Assembly: GCF_021538895.1 (NCBI RefSeq)
Contig: NZ_JADDRL010000054.1
Span: forward strand, 1-62,301
From: Streptomyces olivochromogenes
GTDB lineage: Bacteria; Actinomycetota; Actinomycetes; Streptomycetales; Streptomycetaceae
DNA: 62,301 bases
Direction of reading: 5' to 3'
Made by a program: the position numbers and the translations under genes. Below, one piece after another: positions 36,216 to 44,970 of this stretch; positions within the stretch are counted from its first letter, which is position 1; every line of letters begins with the position of its first letter. Under the pieces are notes generated by a model. The model searched no databases, was not told the origin of the DNA, and saw only the letters and a program-made list of their open reading frames with translations.

Positions 36216-37094
36216 GTGACCGAGTTGAGCATCTCCACTGCGGTGGGCCTATTTGACGCGGTCGCGGCGGGCCCGCGCGAGGGCCGCCCGGTGTTGTTGC
36301 TGCACGGCTTCCCGCAGACGGGCCGGGCATGGCAACAGCAGATCATGACGCTGGCCGCGCACGGTTACCGGGTCGTGGCACCCGACCAGCGTGGGTACTC
36401 CCCCGGGGCTCGCCCCGAACAGCCCGAGGACTACCGCATCAGCGTCCTGGTCGACGACGTGGTCGCGATCACGGAAGAACTGGGCTGGGCATCGTTCGAC
36501 CTGGTCGGTCATGACTGGGGAGGCGCAGTCGCGTGGTGGACCGCCCATGCCCACCCCGGCCGCATACGTACCCTGACGGTTGTCTCGACCCCGCATCCCG
36601 GCGCCCTGGCCACCACTCTGCGCACGGACCCCGATCAGCGCGAACGATCGCGCTACATGACCGACTGGCGCGAAACGCCCGCGACTGAAGAGCTCATGCT
36701 CGCCAACAACGCCGAGGTACTTCGCGGGATGTACGCCGGGAAGATCCCGCAGGACAGTGTCGAGGCCTACGTGCGGCACCTTTCCCAGCCGGGCGCACTC
36801 ACCGCGGCACTGAACTGGTACCGGGCCGGCCGCCCCGACGGCGCGATCGGCGCGGTCGACGTGCCCACTCTGTACGTCTGGAGCACGGAGGACAGCGCGT
36901 TCGGCCCGGCGGCGGCGCAGGAGACCGGGCAGTGGATCAAAGGGCCGTACCGGTTCGAGACCCTCCAAGGCGTCAGCCACTGGGTCCCGGAAGAGGCGCC
37001 GGAGACACTGAGCCGACTGCTGCTCGAACATCTGTGCGGGCACGGCCAGTACGGAACCACAGCGAACACCCGTCTGCCGAATCCCGGAAGGTGA
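36216..37094 (+). CDS. Alpha/beta hydrolase, epoxide hydrolase-like
   Basis: 292 aa from GTG36216 with GGGGCGGAG upstream. HGFPQTGRAWQ (oxyanion), APDQRGYSPG, nucleophile elbow VGHDWGGAVAW (Asp), acid in YVWSTEDSAFGP and catalytic His in GVSHWVPEEAPE place it in the soluble epoxide hydrolase group. It is followed after only four bases by the SCO6745-type gene, whose ribosome site lies inside its end, so the two are co-transcribed. Control by the TetR-type operator just upstream is likely. Confidence 0.87.
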   Translation: MTELSISTAVGLFDAVAAGPREGRPVLLLHGFPQTGRAWQQQIMTLAAHGYRVVAPDQRGYSPGARPEQPEDYRISVLVDDVVAITEELGWASFDLVGHDWGGAVAWWTAHAHPGRIRTLTVVSTPHPGALATTLRTDPDQRERSRYMTDWRETPATEELMLANNAEVLRGMYAGKIPQDSVEAYVRHLSQPGALTAALNWYRAGRPDGAIGAVDVPTLYVWSTEDSAFGPAAAQETGQWIKGPYRFETLQGVSHWVPEEAPETLSRLLLEHLCGHGQYGTTANTRLPNPGR

Positions 37095-37098
37095 CGCG

Positions 37099-37920
37099 AT
37101 GAAGACCGCGCGAGCAGCCTGGCGCCGACTCGAACCCGTACACGGCATGATCTACTTCGCCCCCGAGGCAAGGCGGCGGTACGCGGACCTCGGACTGAGC
37201 GGACGGGCCGGGTACTTCGCTTCCCGCAGCGCCGCCTTCGGCCGAGCATCCGCTCAGCTCGTCATCGCGACCTTCTACAACTTCAACCCCGATTTGGTAC
37301 GGAAGGCGGTCCACGGGGTCTGGGACGCGACGACACCGCAGCAGGTGCTGGACGCGCGGAACGCCGCCGCGAGTGAGGCCCTGCGGCGAGCCGGGATCCA
37401 CGAACTCCCCGCTCTCGACGAGGTCTTGGCACTGACTCGCAGGGCCGCCCACTCCGCAGGCGAGCACGCTCAAGGCCGCCCGCTGTTCGCGGCACATGCC
37501 GCCCTGCCTTGGCCGGATGAACCCGTACTGCAACTCTGGCACGCCCAGACGCTGCTCCGGGAGTTCCGGGGAGACGGCCATGTCGCGTGCTTGCTCACCG
37601 AGGGTGTCGGAGGCCTGGAGGCCTTGATTCTGCACGCTGCCACCGGTGACGTTCCCATCGACTTCCTCAAGGCGAGCCGCGCATGGCCCGAGGACGAGTG
37701 GGCCGACACCAAGGAGCGACTGCGCACGCGGGGTCTCCTCGACGGCGATTCCCTCAGCCCGGAGGGCGTACGCCTGCGTCAGCACATCGAGGACCGCACC
37801 GACCGCCTGGCCCTCCCCGCCTACGCCGTCCTGGGTGACAGCGGCTGCGAACGTCTCGCCGAACTCGCAAGCCCCTTCGGCCGCGCCGTTGTCGAAGCCG
37901 GCCTCCTCAAGGTCGGCTGA
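37099..37920 (+). CDS. SCO6745 family protein
   Basis: 273 aa from ATG37099. The start ARAAWRRLEPVHGMIYFAPEA matches a widespread actinobacterial family (SCO6745) of helical proteins with a winged-helix-like C-terminal part (AWPEDEWADTKERLRTRGLL, LSPEGVRLRQHIEDRTDRL). The biochemical role is not established; a MarR-like fold suggests a regulator or small-molecule sensor. Tight linkage to the epoxide hydrolase suggests a shared response to a xenobiotic or metabolite. Confidence 0.8.
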   Translation: MKTARAAWRRLEPVHGMIYFAPEARRRYADLGLSGRAGYFASRSAAFGRASAQLVIATFYNFNPDLVRKAVHGVWDATTPQQVLDARNAAASEALRRAGIHELPALDEVLALTRRAAHSAGEHAQGRPLFAAHAALPWPDEPVLQLWHAQTLLREFRGDGHVACLLTEGVGGLEALILHAATGDVPIDFLKASRAWPEDEWADTKERLRTRGLLDGDSLSPEGVRLRQHIEDRTDRLALPAYAVLGDSGCERLAELASPFGRAVVEAGLLKVG

Positions 37921-37997
37921 ACAGGTCTTTCACCCGGGCCACTTCCCGCCTGATCCGCGGCGTCGACACGGCCAACAGCAAGCCATAGCCTCACACC

Positions 37998-38235
37998 GTG
38001 AGTGATGCACCGCTGCCTGAGGGCCGACCGCACGCTTGCTTTCGTTCGGAGCAGTGGACGACGGTGACTGTGTGGGCCTGCCGATGCCAACGGTCTCGTC
38101 GAACGCTTCCCCGAACTCCCCGAGTTGGTTCGGCTCCGGATCGTAGGGCCTTCGCACGTCGATGTCGTCGCATCCGCCCTTACCGTCTACGCCGCGATGA
38201 GCGACAACGAAGCGGGCTTGCCGCCGGGTGGATGA
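37998..38235 (+). pseudogene. Small frameshifted hypothetical gene
   Basis: The reading starts at GTG37998 (SDAPLPEGRPHACFRSEQWT). Near 38063 the coding-like sequence moves to another frame (GPADANGLVERFPELPELVR, then VDVVASALTVYAAMSDNEAG) and stops near 38235. Joined across the shift, it would be a single ~75-residue protein. This could be a real one-base lesion or a sequencing error. I do not recognise the family. Confidence 0.4.
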
Positions 38236-38337
38236 ACAGAGTGGCGGCAGGGCCGTTTCAGAATGACCTGTTGCGGCAGCGGATGCCGACTGGGCATCGG
38301 CACGGAGGTGAACCAATGGGTCGGGCCTGAGCCTTGC

Positions 38338-38949
38338 GTGTCGGTGGCCGTGGCTATCGTCTGTGTCTTGGCCTCAAGCGATCATTTGCTCGATCTGATC
38401 CAGAACACGCCGGACGTCTACGACCTACTGCGGGCGTCTTTCGAGTTCGACCTCGAACGGAAGCAGTGCGGTGAGGGTTTGAGGCTTGCCTCAGGTGCGC
38501 CACTGGAGGTGATTGCAGGGGACTTCGCGGGTGGGGCGTACTTCCTGTGCAGCGAGACAGGAGGCCGCCGGCCAGTGGTCTTCGCGAACTCCGAAGGCGA
38601 GGGCGGCCTGATCGCCGACGACCTGGCCGACGCGCTGGAGATCATCATCGGGCTGGGATGGCAGGACTGTCTTCGCTTCTCCGGCGGCGGCGATGTGGAG
38701 GTCATGCAGGCCTCTGCCCAGCATCTCGAAGGGCATCTGGCCAGAGACAATCCGGAGATCGCCGAGGAACGTGCCCGCCTGGCTGCGGCACTGTCGCTGC
38801 GCATCCTGCCTGTCGCCGACCTCGTCATCCGCTTGCAGGCGGCGGCTTCGAGGACCCAGCCCGACTACGTGGTGACCACCGAGGATGGGGAGGCCTACGA
38901 TCCGCTGTTCGGCGAGTACTCGGAACCCCGCCACGGTGGCTGGCGCTGA
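38338..38949 (+). CDS. Hypothetical protein, possibly SMI1/SUKH-like
   Basis: About 203 aa; the start is uncertain (GTG38338 chosen, a frame is open from 38263, and TTG starts closer to ASSDHLLDLI are possible). It is an acidic soluble protein with PVVFANSEGEGGLIADDLAD followed by ALEIIIGLGWQDCLRFSGGG. This loosely resembles the layout of SMI1/KNR4 (SUKH) proteins, which include immunity proteins, but no defining motif is certain. Neighbours give no toxin partner. Treat as unknown. Confidence 0.6.
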   Translation: MSVAVAIVCVLASSDHLLDLIQNTPDVYDLLRASFEFDLERKQCGEGLRLASGAPLEVIAGDFAGGAYFLCSETGGRRPVVFANSEGEGGLIADDLADALEIIIGLGWQDCLRFSGGGDVEVMQASAQHLEGHLARDNPEIAEERARLAAALSLRILPVADLVIRLQAAASRTQPDYVVTTEDGEAYDPLFGEYSEPRHGGWR

Positions 38950-39162
38950 GTTGGACGGACTTCCGGCTCGCCTGACGTTCCGGTCTTGGCGCGGCAGAAT
39001 CCGCGACCGTGTCCGCTGACCTCGTTCCTGATGACCTCTGGAAGCGCACAGCCCCGCTGCTTCCCACTCGGCCTGTCAGCCACGACAAGATCATGGCATC
39101 ACGTCCAGCGCTGCCCTGATGCGCGGGCCGAGAGTCGGCCGGATCAGGGATATCCTCGGACG

Positions 39163-40167
39163 ATGTCGAATCGGGCGGCAGCAGCTGGAGTAGGTCTCGC
39201 GCGGGTGATGGCGCACTGCGGGGGCAGCCCGGCCGCGGCCGTGCACTACTTGGCGGGAGCCATTGCCTCCTCGCCGGAGAACCCCGAGCCCTACTCGGTT
39301 CTCGCCGAGTTGTGGAGGGACAAGCCGTCCGAACTGGCCGAGGTCGTTCAGGGTACCGACTCCTTGAGGACGGTACTGACGCAGTCGTACATCTGCTTCC
39401 TTCAGGACGACATGGACGGCGCGGCGCTCGCGATCGGATCGGTCACGGGTGTGCGACCCGACATCGCATGGGCCAAGGCCCCCTGGTTCAGCGATGGACG
39501 ATTTCTCGGTGGGGTGAGTGCCGACGCGCTGGCCGAGGCCGCAATGCGGACGATTGACCGTTGCCATGATCTGGACACCGACAGCATGCGGGAACGGTTC
39601 CAGCCCTGGTTCGCAGCCATCGACACCGTCTCTGCCCGCCAGCCGTTGCCGGATGCGTTGGCCAAAATGGCGATCTTGCTGCGGGCATGCGGTCTCACCG
39701 AAGGGTCGTTCGACCTCTGCGACCAGGCGGACTCCGTTGAGCGGGCCATGCTGACGGAAGTCGTACGAGCGGGCACGTGGCGCAAGCTGGGCGATCCGGA
39801 ACAGGCCGCGGCGGCGTTCGAGCGCGCTCTTGCCCTGGACCCGGCCAACTGGTCGCTCTATCTCGACTTGGCTGATGTGCGTGCCGAGCAGGGCGACTTC
39901 ACCTCTGCGGTCCGGCTGATCGATCAGGGGCTGAAGTACGAGCCGACTGAACTCACACTTCGCGCGGCCGGGGCTGCCTACCGTGCCCGGCTCACCGGCT
40001 CGCCTGCCGAACTGAGAGAACTCATCGAACTGGCGCCGAATCTGCCGAACGACTCGTACCGGGACTTGCTGATTGATCACGCATGTAATGGTCCTGCCCT
40101 GCCTGCCGAACTCGTAGCGGAGGCCCGACGCATCCAGGACAGTTCAGGCTCAGCCCTCGACGGGTAA
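39163..40167 (+). CDS. Tetratricopeptide-repeat protein
   Basis: 334 aa from ATG39163 (SNRAAAAGVGLARVMAHCGG). Helical repeats are visible throughout. The clearest is a TPR at about residues 200-265: AGTWRKLGDPEQAAAAFERA, LALDPANWSLYLDLADVRAE, then QGDFTSAVRLIDQGL. An N-terminal unit AVHYLAGAIASSPENPEPYS is similar. It has no signal peptide or membrane segment. It is a protein-interaction scaffold of unknown partner; the gene appears to stand alone. Confidence 0.7.
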   Translation: MSNRAAAAGVGLARVMAHCGGSPAAAVHYLAGAIASSPENPEPYSVLAELWRDKPSELAEVVQGTDSLRTVLTQSYICFLQDDMDGAALAIGSVTGVRPDIAWAKAPWFSDGRFLGGVSADALAEAAMRTIDRCHDLDTDSMRERFQPWFAAIDTVSARQPLPDALAKMAILLRACGLTEGSFDLCDQADSVERAMLTEVVRAGTWRKLGDPEQAAAAFERALALDPANWSLYLDLADVRAEQGDFTSAVRLIDQGLKYEPTELTLRAAGAAYRARLTGSPAELRELIELAPNLPNDSYRDLLIDHACNGPALPAELVAEARRIQDSSGSALDG

Positions 40168-40219
40168 CAGTTCGAGCTGATGAGCGCCCAGTAGCGCGAC
40201 CCGAAGTCCTACTGGCGTT

Positions 40220-40832
40220 GTGGAAGCCCTGACCCCCGCCGCCCGGCATTGGCCCGTGCACGGGCCAATGCCGGAGAATCCGCGCGGCCGGCTGGTGCAG
40301 ATCTCCACGCGCCGGTACACCGACCGGATGCGCAGCCAGGCAGCACGGCGACGGCACGAGGACCTGATGGCAAGGGAGCCGACCGCGGCCGAGGCTCCGG
40401 CAACCGATGACAGCCTCGCTACGCCTCTCACGTGCCGGCCGGATGGCCTCACCGGACGAGCACCGGCCCGCACGGCGAACTGATCTCCTTGGCCGAGCAG
40501 GACTGCCCTCGCTGGGATCGCCGCGTGATCCAGGAAGGGGCCGCACTGCTCATCGGCACGTTCACCGACAGGGTCGGCCCGGCGAGTACTGGTTGCAGGG
40601 CGCCGGTCGACGGCCCGAGCTCCGCCCTGGCACTGCTCGACCACTCAACATCGACGACCCCGGGCCACTCGCCGACCACTACCGGGTGCACGCGGTACGA
40701 GCGCACCTGCTGGAAATGGCGGGAGAGCCAGAGCCGACGGTGACTGATTTCCTCCTGGCAGGGGCTCTCACCACCAACACCTCCGAGTAGCGCTACCTCA
40801 CAACCAAAGCAGCCCAGCTGCGCGCGATCATG
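40220..40832 (+). pseudogene. ECF sigma factor (DUF6596/RpoE-like) relic
   Basis: Three pieces lie in the right order but different frames. First is ENPRGRLVQISTRRYTDRMR with SQAARRRHEDLMA, the sigma2-to-linker region. Next is TGPHGELISLAEQDCPRWDR, then VIQEGAALLIG, the start of the long C-terminal domain. Last is DPGPLADHYRVHAVRAHLLE with TTNTSE, stop, RYLTTKAAQL, the conserved end. Intact members are about 400 residues; the first 60, the sigma4 region and part of the C-terminal domain are missing. The gene is dead. Confidence 0.7.
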
Positions 40833-40904
40833 CTGACCTCTCTCAGAGAAGGTTGTGCGATGTCATCGAGGATGGGTGACCGCCAGGCCTTCTCACTGTC
40901 CGGC

Positions 40905-41816
40905 TCAGTCCCGCTTCCCCGTCCCGAGCACCTCGCCGGCGGCCTTCTTCTGGCGGGCGGACAGCGAGGTCCAGTCGCTCTGGACGTCCGGGTGCCTGTC
41001 GAGCCACCGCTGCTGCACGGCGGCGAGCCGGGTGTACGCCGTGGTCAGATACCCGGTCTCGGTCTTGCAGCGCAGATCCGCCGGGAGGGCGGGACTGGAG
41101 TGCCGCGCCTCGTCCGTGTTCAGCGATCCGAGCAGTCCCACGGGGTCCTTCGCCTTGAACCCCGCCTGCTTCATGCACTGCCGCCAGCGCCCGGTCACGG
41201 TCTGGAACGCGGCGTCCTTCTCGACGTCCTTGCGTGCCTGCTCCTGGGCCTCGAACAGCAGGATCCGCAGCTGGAGCCACCGCATGCGCCCGTTGCCGAG
41301 CAGGCGTGTCTCGGCCTCCGCCAGGCAGCCGTTGCCCGGACGCGACACCGTCATCCGCACGCCCTTGGCGGTGACCCGCTTGGACTCGTCCCCGAAGAGG
41401 GCCTTCGCGTACGCGGCCGTACTCTCCGGACTGCCCTTCGCCGGCGGCTTCTCGGTGACCGGCGGGCTCGCGGCCGCTCCGGCGCGACGGGACACGGGGG
41501 CTTCCAGGCCGAACGGCTGCGGGAGTTGATCGGCGTCGTCCGACTTCTGCACGGCCACGGGCGCGTAGCGATAGCCATGCTTCGCCATGCAGGTGATGGC
41601 GGACTTCCGCTGGGCCTCGGCGCCTTCGGTGTCAGGAGTGAACAAGAGCCTGGTGACGGGCGGCTTTTGATGCAGGTCGGTCAGCCGCGCCTGGGTGAGG
41701 GCCTTCTGCGGCCGTGCCGGTTCGGGGGCGGCGGTTCCCGCACATCCGCTGACGGCCGCGCCAACGGCGGCCAGCACCAAGGCCGGTGCGAGCACGGCGC
41801 GGCGGGGGCCTGGCAC
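40905..41816 (-). CDS. Putative secreted lipoprotein, 303 aa
   Basis: From GTG41816: Arg-containing start, hydrophobic core and lipobox AVSGC with the lipidated Cys near residue 26. The mature part is rich in Lys/Gln helices, with Cys in ITCMAKHGYRY, GNGCLAEAETRLL and RWRQCMKQAGFKAKD. CMxxxGY/CMKQAGF patterns are common in Streptomyces lipoproteins found near secreted protease or inhibitor genes, but no enzymatic role is known. It is third in a leftward unit, 38 bp after two tandem I36-type inhibitor genes, so all three are probably exported together. Confidence 0.75.
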   Translation of the reverse strand: MPGPRRAVLAPALVLAAVGAAVSGCAGTAAPEPARPQKALTQARLTDLHQKPPVTRLLFTPDTEGAEAQRKSAITCMAKHGYRYAPVAVQKSDDADQLPQPFGLEAPVSRRAGAAASPPVTEKPPAKGSPESTAAYAKALFGDESKRVTAKGVRMTVSRPGNGCLAEAETRLLGNGRMRWLQLRILLFEAQEQARKDVEKDAAFQTVTGRWRQCMKQAGFKAKDPVGLLGSLNTDEARHSSPALPADLRCKTETGYLTTAYTRLAAVQQRWLDRHPDVQSDWTSLSARQKKAAGEVLGTGKRD

Positions 41817-41854
41817 ACCCTTGTGGTGGCCAGGCCGGGCACGGCCGTGGTGGT

Positions 41855-42304
41855 TCAGAAACACGGGATGGAGGTCGTGGAGCGGACGCGCAGCGAACTG
41901 GCCTCGTCGCGCTGGCCCTTGCCGTTGCCCGGGGTGCCGTCGTCGGTCAGGGACCAGAGGTCGACGGAGCTGCCGGGGTTGACGCAGAAGACCAGACCGC
42001 CACCGTAGTTGATGTCGTAGTAGTAGTGGCTCTCGTAGCCGCTGTTGCTGGAGTTGCTCGCGGAAGAGACGTAGTCGTTCACCTTCACGTCGCTCGGGGC
42101 TCCGACGAACGTGTCGTTGGTGAAGTCTGTGTCGCTGTTGAAGTACGAGTGCTTGGTGTTGTCCTGGATGGCGCCCAGGAAGACGCAGTGGTACCCCGAC
42201 GCGCAGTTGGGTCCGGCGGCGGCCGGCCCTGCGGTGGCCAGGGCACCACCGAGGAGCAGGGCGGTGACGCCGGCGGCCGTGGCGATGCGCTTGACGAATG
42301 ACAT
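41855..42304 (-). CDS. Secreted peptidase inhibitor family I36-like protein (second copy)
   Basis: 149 aa from ATG42304. Signal peptide (FVKRIATAAGVTALLLGGAL, cleavage after GPAAAG), then a beta-rich mature domain of about 115 residues with four Cys: NCASGYHCVFLG, FCVNPG and SIPCF. The pattern resembles I36 inhibitors (SMPI type) and related two-Greek-key secreted proteins. It is a tandem paralogue of the gene at 42325-42801; both share YESHYYYDI, GGGLVFCVNPGS and RDEASSL. It lacks the CSAC pair present in the other copy. It may restrain the producer's own proteases, but activity is unproven. Confidence 0.8.
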   Translation of the reverse strand: MSFVKRIATAAGVTALLLGGALATAGPAAAGPNCASGYHCVFLGAIQDNTKHSYFNSDTDFTNDTFVGAPSDVKVNDYVSSASNSSNSGYESHYYYDINYGGGLVFCVNPGSSVDLWSLTDDGTPGNGKGQRDEASSLRVRSTTSIPCF

Positions 42305-42324
42305 GGAGACAGTTCCCTCGCGAG

Positions 42325-42801
42325 TCAGAAGCAGTGGATGCTGGTGGTGCCCCGCAGCTGGAGGGAGCTGGCCTCGTCCCGCTGGCCGACGTGGTTGCCG
42401 GCGACACCGTCGGTCGACAGCTGACCCGAGTTCACCTGGCTGCCGGGGTTGACGCAGAAGACCAGACCACCGCCGAAGTCGATGTCGTAGTAGTAGTGGC
42501 TCTCGTAGCCGCCGGTGCTGGAGTTGCTCGCCGACCACACGTTGTCGTTCACGATCTGGCTGTGGCAGGCCGAGCAGATCTCGTCGAAGCGGTCATTCGT
42601 GAAGTCGCGGTCACTGTTGTAGTACGAGTGCTTCTCGGAGCCGAGAGCCCCCATGAACACGCAGTGGTAGCCGGTCGCGCAGTCCTCGCCCGCGGAGGCG
42701 GGGGCGGCGGTCGCCACGGCCGCGCCCAGCAGCAGAGCAGTCGCGCTCGCCAGGGAGGCCACGCGCCCGAGACGGCGAGTCGACGTCGTGATCTTTCGCA
42801 T
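42325..42801 (-). CDS. Secreted peptidase inhibitor family I36-like protein (first copy)
   Basis: 158 aa from ATG42801, with AAAGGGA about eight bases upstream. Signal peptide ends near APASAG. The mature part starts EDCATGYHCVFMG and contains an extra insert with two Cys (EICSACHSQ), then YESHYYYDI and FCVNPGS, ending IHCF. It is the first gene of a leftward trio with a second inhibitor (20-bp gap) and a lipoprotein. A DUF5937 regulator starts 127 bp away on the other strand and is a likely controller. Confidence 0.8.
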   Translation of the reverse strand: MRKITTSTRRLGRVASLASATALLLGAAVATAAPASAGEDCATGYHCVFMGALGSEKHSYYNSDRDFTNDRFDEICSACHSQIVNDNVWSASNSSTGGYESHYYYDIDFGGGLVFCVNPGSQVNSGQLSTDGVAGNHVGQRDEASSLQLRGTTSIHCF

Positions 42802-42927
42802 TTTATGATCCCTTTGCATCGTTGACGTGTGCCGACCAAGGCACGACGGCACGAGTGTGCGGATCTTGGGGGGTTACTGTGAAATCGTGTGCGCTGGAAC
42901 GCAATTACCCAGGTGGGGCGGCCTGAG

Positions 42928-43932
42928 GTGTTGCGGATTCACTTCACGGGCGAGGATCTGGCACGCATCCGGATCGCCGCCGAGCCCGACCCCCTCTGGG
43001 AACTGCTCATCAGCATGAACCGGCTGCGCAGGCGGGACGCCGGTGTGATCTACGGCTCCTGGCTCAAGGAGACGCTCCCTCAGGTACCCGCATCGACCCG
43101 GGCGTTGACGGCACTGGCGCCCCCGGTCGGCTACTCGGTGGACTTCCTCACCGCGGCCGCCGGGGCCGGCCTCGACCACCGGATCGAGGCGTTGCGCGCC
43201 ACCCCGCTGCCGCAAGTGCACACGGATCTACGGGAGTTCACCAGACGCAACCCGACCCGCAGGCTACCCCTGTGGAGCCGCGAACTCGTCACCGGAGAGG
43301 CCACCGGTCTGGGCAGGATGGCCGATGCCGCCGACGCCTACTTCGCCGCGGTCCTCACGCCGTACTGGGACCGCATCAGGGTCCAGGTGAACCGGGACCG
43401 GTCGCGCCGCTCCACCACGCTCCTGAACGGCGGCTGGGACGCGGTCCTCAGCACACTGCATCCCTCCGCCCGCTGGGACTATCCGGTCCTGCACCTCGAT
43501 TACCCGGTCGACCAGGAGCTGCATCTGCGAGGACGCGGCCTGCTCCTGCAGCCCTCCTTCTTCTGCCGCCACGCGCCGACGACGTTCGCGGACCCGACCC
43601 TGTCACCGGTCCTGGTCTACCCGATCGAGCACCAGGTCGACTGGGCGGCTCCACGGACCGGTTCGGCCGACGGCCGGGCGCTCGCCACGCTGGTCGGGCC
43701 GACGCGGGCCGTCCTGCTGCACGCCGTCGCCGACGGCACCGCGTCGACCGGCGAGCTCGCCCGCCGGGCCAGTACCACCGCGCCCAACGCCAGCCGTCAC
43801 ATCGCCGCCCTGCGGGAGGTGTCCCTGGTCTCCAGTCACCGGCACCGCAACACGATGCTGCACACCGTCACGGACCTGGGTCTCGCCCTGCTGAGCGGCG
43901 CCGATCCGCTCCTCCCGGTCCGGCCCGGCTAG
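42928..43932 (+). CDS. DUF5937 / ArsR-type winged-helix regulator
   Basis: 334 aa from GTG42928 (LRIHFTGEDLARIRIAAEPD is the usual family start; the frame is open 13 codons further). A DUF5937 body (WELLISMNRLRRRDA, LNGGWDAVLSTLHPSARWDY) is followed by an ArsR-type winged helix near the C-terminus (RAVLLHAVADGTASTGELAR, TTAPNASRHIAAL). This regulator class in Streptomyces usually controls neighbouring genes. Here it is divergent from the inhibitor-lipoprotein unit. The ligand is unknown. Confidence 0.85.
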   Translation: MLRIHFTGEDLARIRIAAEPDPLWELLISMNRLRRRDAGVIYGSWLKETLPQVPASTRALTALAPPVGYSVDFLTAAAGAGLDHRIEALRATPLPQVHTDLREFTRRNPTRRLPLWSRELVTGEATGLGRMADAADAYFAAVLTPYWDRIRVQVNRDRSRRSTTLLNGGWDAVLSTLHPSARWDYPVLHLDYPVDQELHLRGRGLLLQPSFFCRHAPTTFADPTLSPVLVYPIEHQVDWAAPRTGSADGRALATLVGPTRAVLLHAVADGTASTGELARRASTTAPNASRHIAALREVSLVSSHRHRNTMLHTVTDLGLALLSGADPLLPVRPG

Positions 43933-44138
43933 CGAGCGCGCCACCCCGCACCCGGCTGCGGGACCTCGTCCGAACGCACCCGCCTGGAACGCGTGCGCGC
44001 ATGACCGTTCCCGACAGGACGTACGACGGGCCGGCGCCGCGCCGCGCCGCGCCGACAGTCGGCGCGCGGACCGATACGTGACCGATCTACGTGGAACCAC
44101 GGTTGTCACGCGTGGACGCGGCTCGGAGGCTCGTCCTC

Positions 44139-44891
44139 ATGACTCCACTCACCCCCGCGTCGCCCGAGGTCGCCGACCTGGCCGCACGGAATCGGCTGGG
44201 GGCGCTCCAAGGCGTGTACGCGCCGAAGCGCCTCCGCCGGGCGGTGTTCGCCGCCCATGTCTTCAACTGCCTCATGCTCTTGCCGTTCTTCCTGGTCCCC
44301 GGGCTGCTGTACTACTGGTTCTGGATGCGCCGTTTCCCCGACTTCAGCCGGAAGCGGGCCGCCCAGCGGCTGCACCTGTTCGAGGAGGGGCTGGTCGTGC
44401 ATCCGCCGTCCGGCGGCGCGCCGGTCGCTCTGCGCTGGGATTCCCTGCGCCTCCAGCAGGAGATCACCCAGCTGATCATCAACGGCCGCCCCGCGCCGAC
44501 CAAGTACGTCTACACGGCGAGCGCCCCCGGCCAGGGCTCGGTGCGGATCACGGAGTTCTATGAGGATCCCGACGCCTGGGGTCCCCGGATGCAGGACGCG
44601 GTGGTGCGCGCGCAGGGAGCGTCCGTGCTGGAGACGCTCCGCGAGGGCGGCACGGTCGCGTTCGGGGATCTCTCGCTCTCCCGCACGGCCGTATCCGCCC
44701 CGGGGAAAGGCAGCCTGCCATGGCCCAAGGTTTGGGAGGTCCGTTCCTCGGGCGGCCTGGTCCGCATCATGACCACCGGATCCTCGGGCGACCCCGTCCG
44801 CTGGTCCCACCATCTGACCAAGGACATCACGAACCTGTACCTGTTCCTGGCGGTCGCCCACAGCCTGCGCGAGCAATCCGCCGTGGAATAG
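44139..44891 (+). CDS. DUF6585 family membrane protein
   Basis: 250 aa from ATG44139 with GGAGG nine bases upstream. An amphipathic N-terminus is followed by one hydrophobic hairpin (FAAHVFNCLMLLPFFLVPGL), then a soluble part with two PH-like repeats: RLHLFEEGLVVHPP, KYVYTASAPG, VRITEFYEDPDAWGPRM, then VAFGDLSLSRTAVSAPGKGS and RSSGGLVRIMTTG. This matches DUF6585, a Streptomyces family of unknown function. It is a single gene between a regulator and a convergent AAA+ gene. Confidence 0.8.
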   Translation: MTPLTPASPEVADLAARNRLGALQGVYAPKRLRRAVFAAHVFNCLMLLPFFLVPGLLYYWFWMRRFPDFSRKRAAQRLHLFEEGLVVHPPSGGAPVALRWDSLRLQQEITQLIINGRPAPTKYVYTASAPGQGSVRITEFYEDPDAWGPRMQDAVVRAQGASVLETLREGGTVAFGDLSLSRTAVSAPGKGSLPWPKVWEVRSSGGLVRIMTTGSSGDPVRWSHHLTKDITNLYLFLAVAHSLREQSAVE

Positions 44892-44970
44892 ATGCCCACG
44901 CAGCCAGGTGCGGGTCCACGGCCGGCGCGATGGGCTGCGAGTTCCCCGAACACCGACCCGGCCCCACGTC

